From contig VKHL01000194.1 of NCBI GenBank assembly GCA_015146655.1, positions 1-48,993 on the forward strand: a stretch of DNA of 48,993 nt, given 5' to 3'. The translations under genes and the position numbers were made by a program. Below the pieces are notes generated by a model that had not been told where the DNA came from, ran no database searches, and saw nothing but the letters and a program-made list of their open reading frames with translations. Below are positions 22,501 to 32,401 of the stretch, piece by piece (within the stretch, counting starts at the first letter, position 1; every line of letters begins with the position of its first letter). The DNA is from Ochromonas danica (lineage: Eukaryota > Sar > Chrysophyceae > Chromulinales > Chromulinaceae).

Positions 22501-24048
22501 TGTGTTTGACTAGTATGGAGTGACGGCCTTGCAAATTGCATGTGACTATGGTCATGTTGATGTCGTCAAGGGCTTGTTGGCCGATAAGAGGGTTGATGTG
22601 AACGAGACCAATAATGTTAGTATGTCTGACCTTTCTTACACCTTACATGTTAGTAGTCTTGTACTGTATAGTATAGTATGTCATAATGATGATATGCAGT
22701 ATTTTATACGTTGGTGTAGGTGTAGGTAGAAAGCAGATGAATATGTTAATGTATAGTATATGTTACTATGAGTAGATATCTATACAGTATACTAGTTAGT
22801 CTGTTATGATATGTAGTATAAGTTAGTGTAGGTAGAAAGCAGATGAATATGTTAATGTATAGTATATGTTACTATGAGTAGATATCTATACAGTATACTA
22901 GTTAGTCTGTTATGATATGTAGTATAAGTTAGTGTAGGTAGAAAGCAGATGAATATGTTAATGTATAGTATATGTTACTATGAGTAGATATCTATACAGT
23001 ATACTAGTTAGTCTGTTATGATATGTAGTATAAGTTAGTGTAGGTAGAAAGCAGATGAATATGTTAATGTATAGTATATGTTACTATGAGTAGATATCTA
23101 TACAGTATACTAGTTAGTTTGTTATGATGGTGTATATGTTATAAGTTAGTATTAGTGTAGGTGTAGGTAGAAAGTAGGGAAGGTGTTAGTATTATTAGCA
23201 TAGGTTAGTATGAGCAGATATAGAATATTACAATGTCATGATTATTATTACTATTATTATTGTGATAGCTAATATATATGTTACTGTGTTTGACTAGTGG
23301 GGACGAACGCCCTTGCATTTTGCATGCGAGAACGGTCATGTTGAAGTTGTCAAGGTCTTATTGGGCGATGAGAGGGTTGATGTAAACAACACTACTGATG
23401 TGAGTATGACTACCATTTCTTCTACCTTACATGTTGGTACTGTACTGTATGTCTCAATAATGATATGTAGCAAGTTATAGGTTAGTGTAGGTGTAGTAGA
23501 TATAAAGTAGGTGAAGGTTTTAGTATTATTATCATATGTTAGTATGAGCAGATATAGAATATTACAATGTCATTACTATTGTTATTATAGCTAATATATA
23601 TGTGACTGTGGTTGACTAGAGTGGATGGACCCCCTTGCATACTGCATGCTCGAGTGGTCAATTTGAAGTTGTTAAGGTTTTGTTACTTGATGAGCGGGTG
23701 GATGTCAACAAAACTAACAATGTAAGTGTGGCTATATGTAATATCAGCTTGTATGGTAGTAGTATATTATAGTAGAGTATTATTGTGTTTGTTGAGTCCC
23801 ATCTGTGTTTCTTTCTATCATGCGTTAGTCATAAAATGTATGAAATAGATGATGTGTTATGGTGGTGTGTATGAGAGGTTAGCAATAGAGTCTATGATGT
23901 GTGGTTATTATTATTATTCGAGATACTCTCTGTCTCATGTCTTGTATCTATCTTGTGGTTGCTGTTAATTTAGGATGGAAAGACTGCTCTCTATTATGCT
24001 AAAACAGAAGAGATTAAAACACTTCTGAATATCAAGGGAGCAAAATAA
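16592..24048 (+). CDS. ANK-B: membrane-anchored coiled-coil/ankyrin-repeat protein, 18 exons
   Basis: Exons: 16592-17710, 17857-17958, 18274-18378, 18543-18644, 19033-19134, 19379-19483 (or 19459), 19689-19790, 20033-20137, 20352-20453, 20688-20792, 21076-21177, 21375-21479, 21810-21914, 22065-22166, 22514-22615, 23298-23399, 23620-23721, 23974-24048 (TAA). All introns are GT-AG and phase 0, giving about 940 residues. Exon 1 (373 codons) has a hydrophobic N-terminal helix, then a charged coiled coil with three 35-residue repeats. Exons 2-17 each encode one ankyrin repeat of 34 or 35 residues (GDTPFHTACSSGNVEVVN type); the last exon is a capping half-repeat. The likely shape is a membrane anchor, a rod and a protein-binding ankyrin array facing the cytosol. 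Exon 6 has lost its normal donor. No enzyme domain is present. Partners are unknown. Confidence 0.8.
16973..17287 (+). repeat. 35-residue (105-bp) coiled-coil repeats in ANK-B
   Basis: Three tandem copies start at 16973, 17078 and 17183. Each encodes R(V/A)(D/E)LERKLEESQAVNEKVV followed by SELEESIKARETEA. Thirty-five residues are five heptads. ANK-A has one copy at this place. Confidence 0.95.
19379..19483 (+). CDS. ANK-B exon 6 with a lost donor site
   Basis: Sister exons end AAG GAT AAG|GTAAGT. Here the same place reads AAGGATATGATTTG, so the donor is gone and read-through meets a TAG after a few codons. Inside the exon, the bases that read CTCTCGG|GTA in sister exons are CTCTCAG|GTAGAT, which makes a good donor at 19459/19460. 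Its use would end the exon after 27 codons, still in phase 0. Confidence 0.65.
19689..19790 (+). CDS. ANK-B exon 7, a divergent ankyrin exon
   Basis: It occupies an A position, with the same flanking introns, length (34 codons) and VNN|GTGAGT end, but it encodes AGMAFVQAVGRTRDFEAMNA. The usual TP.H and GNVEVV residues are gone. The acceptor is GTGAGTAG|GCAGGA where sisters have GTGAGCAG|GTTGGA. It may be a repeat with a new binding face or a decaying one. Confidence 0.65.
22722..23120 (+). repeat. 106-bp minisatellite in an ANK-B intron
   Basis: About four units lie in the intron between exons 15 and 16, spaced exactly 106 bp apart (marker GAGTAGATATC near 22770, 22876, 22982 and 23088). The unit is related to the intron part of the 458-bp array in ANK-A, read in gene orientation. 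Confidence 0.9.
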
Positions 24049-24922
24049 GGAAGGAGAAGAAGAGGCTGATTGCTGAGAGCATTGATAAAACATGATAAAG
24101 GAAGATGAAGAAGAAGCTATGATAGTCAAGGAGATAATAATAATAACATGATATTGAGAACTAGCTAGTCTAGTCTAGTCTAGTCTATCTGATGGACTAA
24201 TGAAGGAATCATCCTTCTCCTAACATACAGTAACACTACACAGTCTAAGCAATCACTGCTGCTGGTAGATTACTTCCGCTCCTATGAATACTTTACCAGT
24301 CAGCGCATAACAAGATGCTCGATGATCTTCTTTGCCTTCTTCTCTAGGGACAGTTGATCAAGTGTACGCAGGTAAGAGATTGCGGTAACATCAGGTTGTT
24401 GATAGGAGAAGAGGTAGAAAGCAATCAATCTACCAGTATCCTTTTGGTGGTGTCTCTCTTGATAAACCTAACCCGTACCTGTCAGTCTCACTACCTCTAG
24501 AAGACTTATCACAGCGGTCCTGCACGCAGAAAATGTCCGAAGTGCTGCCAAAAGCGCAAAACTCAATAGCCCGATTTCACCCACCATCACTTATGCACTT
24601 AGGCGAAACTTTGTTTCGGCATTTTTATAACTCGGAACTGACTAATGTGCTCCTTGCTGCAAAATTCTATGAACTGCCAAGACAAGGATTTAGTCGGGGG
24701 AGGGATTACAAGTCTTAGACTAGGCGGATCCATTTTCTCCAAAAACGTTTTCCGGTTTTCTGGTTTGGGTTTGCTCAAAATCGCTTTTCCACTTTCCCAC
24801 CGCAATTACCCGGAATTCCGAAATCAGAAATCCGGAAATGCTGTGTGGCGAAAGTGGGCTTTTGCGCGGGGTGTGGTGGTGCGGTCGGGTCTGGGAGGGT
24901 CGGTATTATTTGATGAGAAGTG
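24049..24922. other. Spacer between ANK-B and FL4
   Basis: It holds the ANK-B 3' flank and a short (CTAGT) run of about four and a half units at 24165-24187. The last 250 bp before the FL4 ATG are more GC-rich than the surroundings and lack the FL1-FL3 leader. No gene was supported. Confidence 0.6.
24165..24187. repeat. CTAGT pentamer microsatellite
   Basis: Four full units and a partial one of CTAGT, about 120 bp after the ANK-B stop. Confidence 0.85.
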
Positions 24923-26534
24923 ATGAGTGTTTTCTGGTGTCTACCTGAAGATATTCTTCATAGTATATATTCAGAGTGGTTGGGATGGAAGGATTTGCCA
25001 AGATTAGATATAGCCTGTGTGAAGAAGAATGAAAGAGAAGAGTGGTTGACTTCTTTGTCTGATCTTAGAATGACTCAACCTTTGGCAACCAAATATGCAT
25101 TGTCGAATAATAAGATGAGGATATTCTATAAGTGGTTGAGAAGTCGCAAAGTGTTTTGTGTGGAAGGCTTTGTTGTGATGCCAGATGTCTTAGAAGATCT
25201 TGCAGGAGGTTTATTAGAAATGGAATCCTACTGTCCCACTCTTCGCTCTATTGATATATATACATGGTGTAGTAATTACGGCAACTCTGATATTAGTCAA
25301 GATGAGAGTAATCTCTCTGTCTTTTTGAGTCACTGCCGTAATTTACAGGGATTGACAGTAAGAATGGATAAAAAAGGTAGATATCGTAAGATTTTTAGCC
25401 ATACTGTCTTGTTGGTATTGGCAGAGAAGTTGAGAGAGAATTCTCTGGTCAAGATCTCTTTAGTGGGTTATAATATAGATAAACGTGATGAGATAGTAGC
25501 CAATCTGCTCATAAAGCATGCTTCCAGCTTACAAGAACTCAATCTTTCTCATATTGACGGAATGGAATTGATCATGTCCACCCTCACAGAGCGTCACATT
25601 CGATTGAGGGTATTGAGTGTGGACATGGAGTATATAACTTCTGAGATTTTCAGTTATTTGAAATCTTATCTCTTATCAGCAGGAGACTTGTTAGAAGATC
25701 TGAAGGTGGAATTCAGTCCCTATGATGCTGATGATTTTGTACTGTTAGTATCAACATCTTGTCCAAAGTTGACTAGATTCCATTCTCCTAATGCATGTAG
25801 TGCGGAGCATCTGTGTCACCTCTTTGAACAGTGTCCATATCTTCAGCATGTTTCCATTGAAGGAGCTATGAAGACTGATGAAGATATCAACTCTGTTTCA
25901 ATAGAGGTGAGAGGTTCGAATTACGATTGGGTTATCTGCTTATCTCATATATTGAAAAGAAGACTGTATAAGCAAGTTACTTTAAGATTGTATGAAGACT
26001 ACTATCATCCAGTGGGAAATCTGAAGTCCGTGCTGGAACCTTACCAGATTTGTTTGAAAGCTTCCACCTCAGAGAGAGCCTTGATCTCCCTACTGCAGGA
26101 TCTACCTCATTTGAACACTTTACACCTATCTCTGGTCATCAACAATCAGTACGCTGATGCTACTTTGTCAGCTATTGCAGATCATATGAAGAGTCTAACA
26201 ACGCTGTCTGTGACACCCGATTTTCGAGACCTGCTTGGTCTCAGCAATTCTGATGATGAGGTGAGTGACTTAATCAACCATTGTCAATCTCTACTTGGGA
26301 AGTGGAAATTATTGTGGCTGCGTCGAAGAACTCTAAGGTCCTAATCTCTTGATTATTGAGAAGGTTTCTGAAGATATGTTGGATCAATTGCTTCTAGATA
26401 AGAAGGTGCAGTGGCCTTCTACTCTGGAAGTTGGATCTGTCCAATCGCATGGAAAAACTTTCTCTTTTGAGTTCAATAAGGAAGATCGTCATTTCCCAAA
26501 CTATTATAGAATTTCCTGCAACATCCCATTATGA
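24923..26534 (+). pseudogene. FL4: F-box-like/LRR gene, disrupted near its C-terminus
   Basis: It starts with an ATG in GAAGTGATGAG and has LPEDILHSIYSEWLGWKD and a normal LRR body to about residue 445 (stop at 26344). After HCQSLL a deletion and frame change remove the SVFSCGLE unit. The conserved tail resumes in another frame at about 26352 (EKVSEDMLDQLLLDKKVQ...). The 5' third is nearly the same as FL5 (CSNYGNSDISQDESNL) and the 3' third as FL2 (INSVSIEVRGSNYDW). It could still make a shortened protein of about 473 aa that keeps the F-box-like part. Confidence 0.7.
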
Positions 26535-27034
26535 GAGTAAGATTTAAATGCTGTGTATAACACGCGGCTCTTTTTCCATGAACAACCATTCATTTATGAT
26601 CATCTTTAAGATTCTGACAAGTTAGGTAGTAGTCTGGGTGAAACTCAGTTAGCCGCGGGCTTGCAACCATTGGAGGAAAGTTCTGTAACATGAATACTTC
26701 TTAGAAATGGAAAACTCACTTTCTCTTGGATGTCATATCACAAGGTTCATCGAAAACCACACAGAGATGTTGAAGAAGTCGCCAACTTTGCAGAGGTGAA
26801 CTTTCCTCTGTGATAAATATGACTTCAATCTCCGCTTTTCATAGTTACCACAGAAATAGCAACCCAATAATGAGCAAGCAAGTTGCGCGGTTTTAGAGAA
26901 GTAGACTTTCTTCTGTAGAAAAAACGATTTAAATCTCCGCTTTTCGTGGTTATCACAACTCAGAACTCCACGAACTGTGCCAGGTTTGAGGTTTCACATT
27001 CATTCCGTGCTTTAATTGCTGAATAGAGAGTGAG
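26535..27034. other. Spacer with two repeat pairs before the GT92-like gene
   Basis: 26611-26692 (ATTCTGACAAGTTAGGTAG..., GGGCTTGCAACCATT) is repeated at 28460-28549 after the gene. A second local pair, 26792-26853 and 26895-26958, shares ATCTCCGCTTTTC and lies about 103 bp apart. No gene was seen. Confidence 0.75.
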
Positions 27035-28222
27035 ATGTGGTTTTCGTTTGTATTCCTCTTCTTATCCTACCTTTTGACCCAGGTCTTCTCTCGATCTTAC
27101 CGTTATTTTGCGAATCCTCACAATCGCAAGTTTGAACTCTTTGATGAACACTTTTATCTAGCTAACTATGGTGAAAGTGTCATCTCTCAAAATGTCTCTG
27201 CCTATGACCATTGGGTCAATAAGGGACTTTATGAAGGGAAGAGGTCTCATGGGGGATTGGCTGTGATGGCATTTATTGTGATGACAAAGGATGATTGGCC
27301 TCTGATTAAACACTGGGTATTCTATCATGGTGATAAGTTTGGCTTTAAGAATCTCTATGTATTCGATGGTAGTAATGATCCTCGATGTATTCATTTCCTT
27401 CACACCATGCGAGATAAGAAAGGATTGACTCTTATCGAGACGAAGACAAGTCTGACCTATATAGCGGGAGACATGACTCATCTTGCTACCCAAGAACTAG
27501 TATTTCGTTATGACTATATTATCAAGATGGATACTGATGAGTTCTTAGTTCATTATGATCATAGTAAAGAGAAGATCTCATTTGATAATATCCTAGACAA
27601 TCTAAGTACAGCTATCTATGATGGTATCACACAAAAAGTGAACTTTTTATCTTTTACTATACCAGATAAAGGATCATGTGAGGATCCTTTAGTTCGTAAG
27701 AATGGACCTGTCTTTGTTGCTCCTTTTCATTCTATATTTCTTCTAACCGTATTCAAGGCTGTATTTCCTACTGCTTCAATGCTATCAATTGACTTGGGTG
27801 GTCATTCTGGTAGTATCCATTCTGACTTTAATACTGCTGGTCATCGCTTTCCTGGAGAATCTTGTCCTTCTTCTTATCCCTCCTACTGCTTTCGTCATGT
27901 ACCAGGCTTGTCTGTGCTACACAGTCACTATGGTTGCATGCAAACAGAGGTTGAAAATTTGAGGAAGGCAATTATCTCACACGGCTTCATATCAGCAAGT
28001 GACACGGAGGAACAGCAAATTGCTAAGCTTGCTCCTAAATCAACTGGTTGTACTGTAATTAGTTGCCACAAAGTCCGCGCGTATTATGCTTACATTACTA
28101 ACCCATCAGGATGGGAAGGTTCATACTACAAGAATTTGACTCGTCAATTTGGACCAATAACCAAATCATTGGAACTACGTGATGTAATGGTCTCGCTCGA
28201 AGCAAAATATTCCGATGTTTAA
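27035..28222 (+). CDS. GT92/DUF23-like glycosyltransferase, 395 aa
   Basis: An intact single exon. The ATG starts a hydrophobic signal (MWFSFVFLFLSYLLTQVFS). Residues about 30-70 hold FDEHFYLANYGE...AYDHWVNKGLYEGKR, the FD..YYL...HY...G..EGR segment often seen beside bacterial-type glycosyltransferase domains. The catalytic part follows: AFIVMTKDDWPLIKHWVFYH, then NLYVFDGSNDP and the DxD metal site IIKMDTDEFLVHYD. This is the layout of GT92 or GT2-like (Glyco_tranf_2_4) enzymes. Late residues GHSGSIH and LSVLHSHYG fit the acceptor-side region. It is probably a secretory-pathway enzyme that adds a hexose; substrates are unknown. A direct repeat flanks it on both sides. Confidence 0.75.
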   Translation: MWFSFVFLFLSYLLTQVFSRSYRYFANPHNRKFELFDEHFYLANYGESVISQNVSAYDHWVNKGLYEGKRSHGGLAVMAFIVMTKDDWPLIKHWVFYHGDKFGFKNLYVFDGSNDPRCIHFLHTMRDKKGLTLIETKTSLTYIAGDMTHLATQELVFRYDYIIKMDTDEFLVHYDHSKEKISFDNILDNLSTAIYDGITQKVNFLSFTIPDKGSCEDPLVRKNGPVFVAPFHSIFLLTVFKAVFPTASMLSIDLGGHSGSIHSDFNTAGHRFPGESCPSSYPSYCFRHVPGLSVLHSHYGCMQTEVENLRKAIISHGFISASDTEEQQIAKLAPKSTGCTVISCHKVRAYYAYITNPSGWEGSYYKNLTRQFGPITKSLELRDVMVSLEAKYSDV

Positions 28223-28813
28223 AATAGCAGTTATTACAATATCATATGTTGCGTGCAGTTTTTTATACCTTTCTTTCTTCTAGGAGAATTAGTTCATATT
28301 ACGCCAGTCAAACGCTAGTCATGAAAACCTTGTCCATGTCTCTATCACATGTCGATTGATGAAGCAATCGAGACAAATGACAATAACAGATCTCTGCCTA
28401 TAAGTGTGAAAGGAGGGCTCGTGTTTGTTTCCTCTCTGTTGTCCTCCGCTTTAACGAGGATTCTAACAAGTTAGGTAGCGGTAGAACTCATGTAGCGAAA
28501 CTCAGTTAGCTGTGGGCTTGCAATCATTAGAGTGATGTTATGTAACATGTCGGAACATATTTCCTAGACTAATCGAATACAATCGAATTCAAGAAGGTTT
28601 TCTGGTTTTAACTGGCAGACTGTGTCATCATTCCATGGATATGTTGCATTCCATGGAAGGAAACGACAAAACTCATCAGACCGCCGACCAATTCAAACAC
28701 AATTCTATTCATCAGAACCACTGCACAAACATTTTAAAAAGCTGCAAATGGATAAAAGTAATGTTATTATGTTGGTAACAGACAAAACATGTAACTAAAA
28801 ATGTCATTGTTGT
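28223..28813. other. Spacer, second copy of the GT-flanking repeat
   Basis: 28460-28549 matches 26611-26692 in the same orientation. Otherwise no gene was seen. The AT-rich end leads into the transposase fragment. Confidence 0.7.
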
Positions 28814-29329
28814 ATGTCATTAGGTACGAAAGATCTGGAATTTCCAGGCACTCGTTATGCTCCCCTCAATAAATTTGCCAATTCTGTTGAAGGCAAAATA
28901 GCAGTTGCCAAAAACTTTTTGGAAAGTGGTAAGACGTATAAGGAGTATGGAAATGCTCATAGTATTGCTCTAACTACACTCAAAAATTGGGTAAAAAAAT
29001 ATCGTCAGTTATTGTCGACGGAAGTCAACACTTTTTATGCCAAGGGAGGTCGTCCTCGAGCTATAGACCAAGAAGGACTTGATTCTATCAGACAAATAAT
29101 AGTTGAGGCAAGCGAACAACAAAAACCACTTGGCAAAAGAGAAATAAGAAAGGTAGTACAGGAGCATGCAGAGGCAACCCAAAAACGACGCAATATTGCA
29201 GCTCCAGCTGTAACTTTGAGCTCAAAGACTATTACCCGCTGCATAGTTGAGGTCAACGCTGTCGAAATTGTGGGACAAAGCAAGACTAATGCTCTTATCG
29301 TCGCAGAAAATGATTCTCGAAATGCGTAG
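28814..29329 (+). pseudogene. Transposase N-terminal part (Tc1/mariner- or pogo-like helix-turn-helix)
   Basis: An open frame of 171 codons. It begins with a possible helix-turn-helix (KIAVAKNFLESGKTYKEYG...TTLKNWVKKYRQ), then GGRPRAID and a second helical part (REIRKVVQEH...TLSSKTITRC), and ends at AENDSRNA. This is the usual order in transposases of DNA elements, with the DDE catalytic domain following the 'DpRNA' stretch. That domain is absent, as the frame stops there. No terminal inverted repeats were found by eye. It is a remnant, or a lone DNA-binding domain. Confidence 0.55.
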
Positions 29330-29429
29330 ACTAAAAGATGCTTAGGATGAAGGATAAGTGTGATGCGGTATGAAGTGGGAAGTGGGAATTGTGGGATTAT
29401 TGTTCCAAGGCAAGTCCACAGCGTGTACC

Positions 29430-29465
29430 CGCCACTCATTGCCTTGCCTTGCGTTGCCTTGCCAT
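29430..29465. repeat. GCCTT-type short tandem run
   Basis: An imperfect run of TTGCC/CTTGC pentamers lies just after the transposase remnant. Confidence 0.6.
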
Positions 29466-29552
29466 ATTGAGATGGACTAGAATCAAGAATCAACTAGTCT
29501 AGGTGATTGGTTGCTATCATAGTTACTATCTAGCAGTAATTGTCGAGAATTG

Positions 29553-29915
29553 ATGAATGTTGCCTGGTGCCAACCTGAAGATATTCTTCACAGTGTTATT
29601 TGGCAGTGACCATGAGATATTCTTCACAGTGTTTATAGCGAGTGGTTGGGATGGAAGGATGTGTCAAGATTGGATATTGCCTGTGTGGAGAGGAGTAAAC
29701 GAAAGGCTGGCGAAAGGCTGGCAAAACGGAAGTGAGGCTATTCTATGCATCGATGAGGGCATTTTATTGTGAGGCTGAAATGATTGCAGGACATCTTGGG
29801 AAAGTCAGACATGAATTATCTACTGTCTTATTCTTCGCTGTATTCTGATAGACAGATCAGAATGGTAGTGATATGGAGAGCTTGTTGAGTCATTGTCATT
29901 GTCTAGTATGAGAGT
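29553..29915 (+). pseudogene. FL relic, N-terminal part
   Basis: The ATG in GAATTGATGA is followed by PEDILHSV and then a stop after 18 codons. A short local duplication (GATATTCTTCACAGTGTT occurs twice) follows, and the other frame continues SEWLGWKDVS...LDIACVERS. Traces of the LRS/SHCH part run to about 29915. It is clearly decayed. Confidence 0.7.
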
Positions 29916-30709
29916 GTACCTATTGATGAGGTCTATCTCTACAAGGTCTCCGAACGTTCCGTAAAAGTAATAGCATACCTGGGTAGTGATTCTGATAACC
30001 ACTGGATTAAGGTTAGGGTGAGGGTTAGCCAAGAACTTCATGATAGGAGATGGGTTAGAAAGCACAATGGGTTTTGAGTTGTTGTTCTACATGGCGAGGC
30101 TTGGAGAAACACAATGGCCAGCACATGGATTTAGTCTGTAGCTTGGAGATGTGTTCTGCCTCGATTCACTTGGCTATAGTCATGAACGACGATGATCTCC
30201 ATGTCTTCTCTTCACTAAGAGGAAGAAGTTATGTAACCACCTCTTCCTTCTCAGGAGGGCATCAACTGTTATTCACTTTATCACCACCTTTGTTTTAGTT
30301 TCAGAAGGTTGAACAGTACAAAGCAATCAATTGCCATGTCAGTACCCTCTACTCGCACCCTGAAAACCCAACTAACACACACTCCTCACTATCCTGCTCC
30401 TTTTAGCCATCATCCTGCATTACACTACCCTATATACTATACTGCACCATTCCAACAAAGCCTTGCCTTCCCAGGTTTACTGGCACCGCGCATACTAATA
30501 ATATGTCACACCACTCTCTGTTGCCTGAATTCCCAGATAACAAGACCAGAATATTCCTCAAATTCTTTTTGGTGTGATGAAAATGGAGTGAGTGGTGAAT
30601 CTGGACTTGATCGATCATGGCGATGTTCAGAAGAACAAGAAGAAGAACTAGTCTAGTGGGGTAGTTGTTATTATTATTGTTATTATCTAGTTATTATTGT
30701 TGAGAAGTG
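29916..30709. other. Spacer before FL5, no gene seen
   Basis: Short open frames here lack domains. The last 40 bp (TTATTATTGTTATTATC..., GTTGAGAAGTG) are the common FL start context. Confidence 0.55.
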
Positions 30710-32401
30710 ATGAGTGTTGTCTTGAAGTTACCTGAAGATATTCTTCATGCTGTGTATTCAGAATGGTTGGAATGGAAGGATTTGTCTATGCTAGATATAG
30801 CCTGTATGAAGAAGAATGAACGAGAAGAGTGGTTGACTTCTTTGTCTGACCTTAAAATGACTCAACCTTTGGCAACGAAATATGTATTTTCGAATCATGC
30901 GATGAAGGTATTTTATAAATGGTTGGGGAATCGGAGGGTGTTTTGTGTGAAAGGTTTTGTTGTGATGCCAGATGTCTTAGAAGATCTTGCAGGAGGGTTA
31001 TTAGAAATGGAATCCTACTGTCCCACTCTTCGCTCTATTGATATATATACATGGTGTAGTAATTACGGCAACTCTGATATTAGTCAAGATGAGAGTAATC
31101 TCTCTGTCTTTTTGAGTCACTGCCGTAATTTACAGGGATTGACAGTAAGAATGGATGACACTGGTTATCCCAAACAGCTTTGTGATAGTATCTTGCAAGT
31201 ATTGGTAGAGAAGTTAAGAGAGAATTCTCTTGTCAAGATCTCTCTACAGGGTATTCTTACACGTCTTGATAGTCATGTGATGATAACAAACCTCCTCACA
31301 AAGCATGCATCTAGTTTACAATATCTCAATCTTTGTAGAACAGTTGGAATGGATATAGTCATATCCACCCTCTTAGAGAAACAAATTCGATTGAAGGTAC
31401 TGAGTGCTGATATAGATTGTAGACATTCGGAGAGAATGGCTTCTCTGATATCTTATATCTCATCGGCAGGATGCTTGTTGGAGGATCTGAAGGTTGAATG
31501 TTGGTCCCTTAATGCTGATGACCTGGTACTTTCAGTATCAAAATCTTGTCCAAAGTTGACTAGATTCTGCTGTGGTGGACCATGTAGTACGAGAAATCTT
31601 CGTCAACTCTTTGAACAATGCCCATATCTTCAGTATGTTTCCATTGAAGGAACAATGAAGACTTATGAAGAGAACATGTCTGTGACTATAGAGGTGAAAG
31701 GCTCTGATGATGATTGGGCTGTTTGTTTAACTCATGCCTTGAAAAGAAGACAATACAAGCAAGTGACTTTAAGACTGAGAGAAGTCTACCATTATCATCC
31801 AGTGCGGAGTCTGATGTCAATATTGAAGCCTTGCCAGATTCGAGTAGAAAATTCTGTATCAGAGGTTATCTTGATCTCCCTACTGCAGGATCTTCCCCAT
31901 TTGAACAGATTGGACCTCTACCAAGCCATCAACAATCAATATTATACCGACGCCACTTTGTTAGCTATTAAAGACCATGCGAAAAGTCTGACCGAGCTAT
32001 TTGTGACATCGGATTACTCAGTCGTGAGCGGTCGCTGTTTTTCTGATAAGCTGTTGAGTGAGTTGATCAAGAATTGTCGATTGTTGAAGAGGTTAACCAT
32101 CTATGGTTGTGGATGGGAGAGTCTCCAGGCAATATCGAGTCACTTTAGTCTAATGACAGTTCGCCTCACTATGTCTGAGAGAGTTTCTGAAGAGATGTTG
32201 GATGGGTTGCTACTGCATGAGAAGATACAGGGTACAGCATGGGAGTGGTGCTGTGGGCTGTGGGGCAATCCAATTCGCTCTCTCCGGACGAAGTGGTCTT
32301 CTACTCTGGAAGAAGGCAATGTCAGATCATACAATAATAGCATCTCATATAAGTTCAATAAAGAAAGTTCTCATGACTGGATCAAACATGCGAGAAGCTA
32401 A
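30710..32401 (+). CDS. FL5: F-box-like/leucine-rich repeat protein, 563 aa
   Basis: Intact, single exon, with the start ATG in GAAGTGATGAG. The F-box-like part is LPEDILHAVYSEWLEWKD. Residues about 75-145 nearly equal FL4 (LEDLAGGLLEMESYCPTL, CSNYGNSDISQDESNL). Near the C-terminus a 63-bp in-frame insert adds 21 residues (GTAWEWCCGLWG...) between the EKIQ and WSSTLEEG parts of the tail, unique in the family. The insert is richer in G and C than its surroundings. The rest follows the family plan. Confidence 0.85.
   Translation: MSVVLKLPEDILHAVYSEWLEWKDLSMLDIACMKKNEREEWLTSLSDLKMTQPLATKYVFSNHAMKVFYKWLGNRRVFCVKGFVVMPDVLEDLAGGLLEMESYCPTLRSIDIYTWCSNYGNSDISQDESNLSVFLSHCRNLQGLTVRMDDTGYPKQLCDSILQVLVEKLRENSLVKISLQGILTRLDSHVMITNLLTKHASSLQYLNLCRTVGMDIVISTLLEKQIRLKVLSADIDCRHSERMASLISYISSAGCLLEDLKVECWSLNADDLVLSVSKSCPKLTRFCCGGPCSTRNLRQLFEQCPYLQYVSIEGTMKTYEENMSVTIEVKGSDDDWAVCLTHALKRRQYKQVTLRLREVYHYHPVRSLMSILKPCQIRVENSVSEVILISLLQDLPHLNRLDLYQAINNQYYTDATLLAIKDHAKSLTELFVTSDYSVVSGRCFSDKLLSELIKNCRLLKRLTIYGCGWESLQAISSHFSLMTVRLTMSERVSEEMLDGLLLHEKIQGTAWEWCCGLWGNPIRSLRTKWSSTLEEGNVRSYNNSISYKFNKESSHDWIKHARS

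Noticed and set aside
24533-24923. Overlapping frames upstream of FL4
   Set aside because: They occupy the promoter side of FL4 on both strands with no domain.
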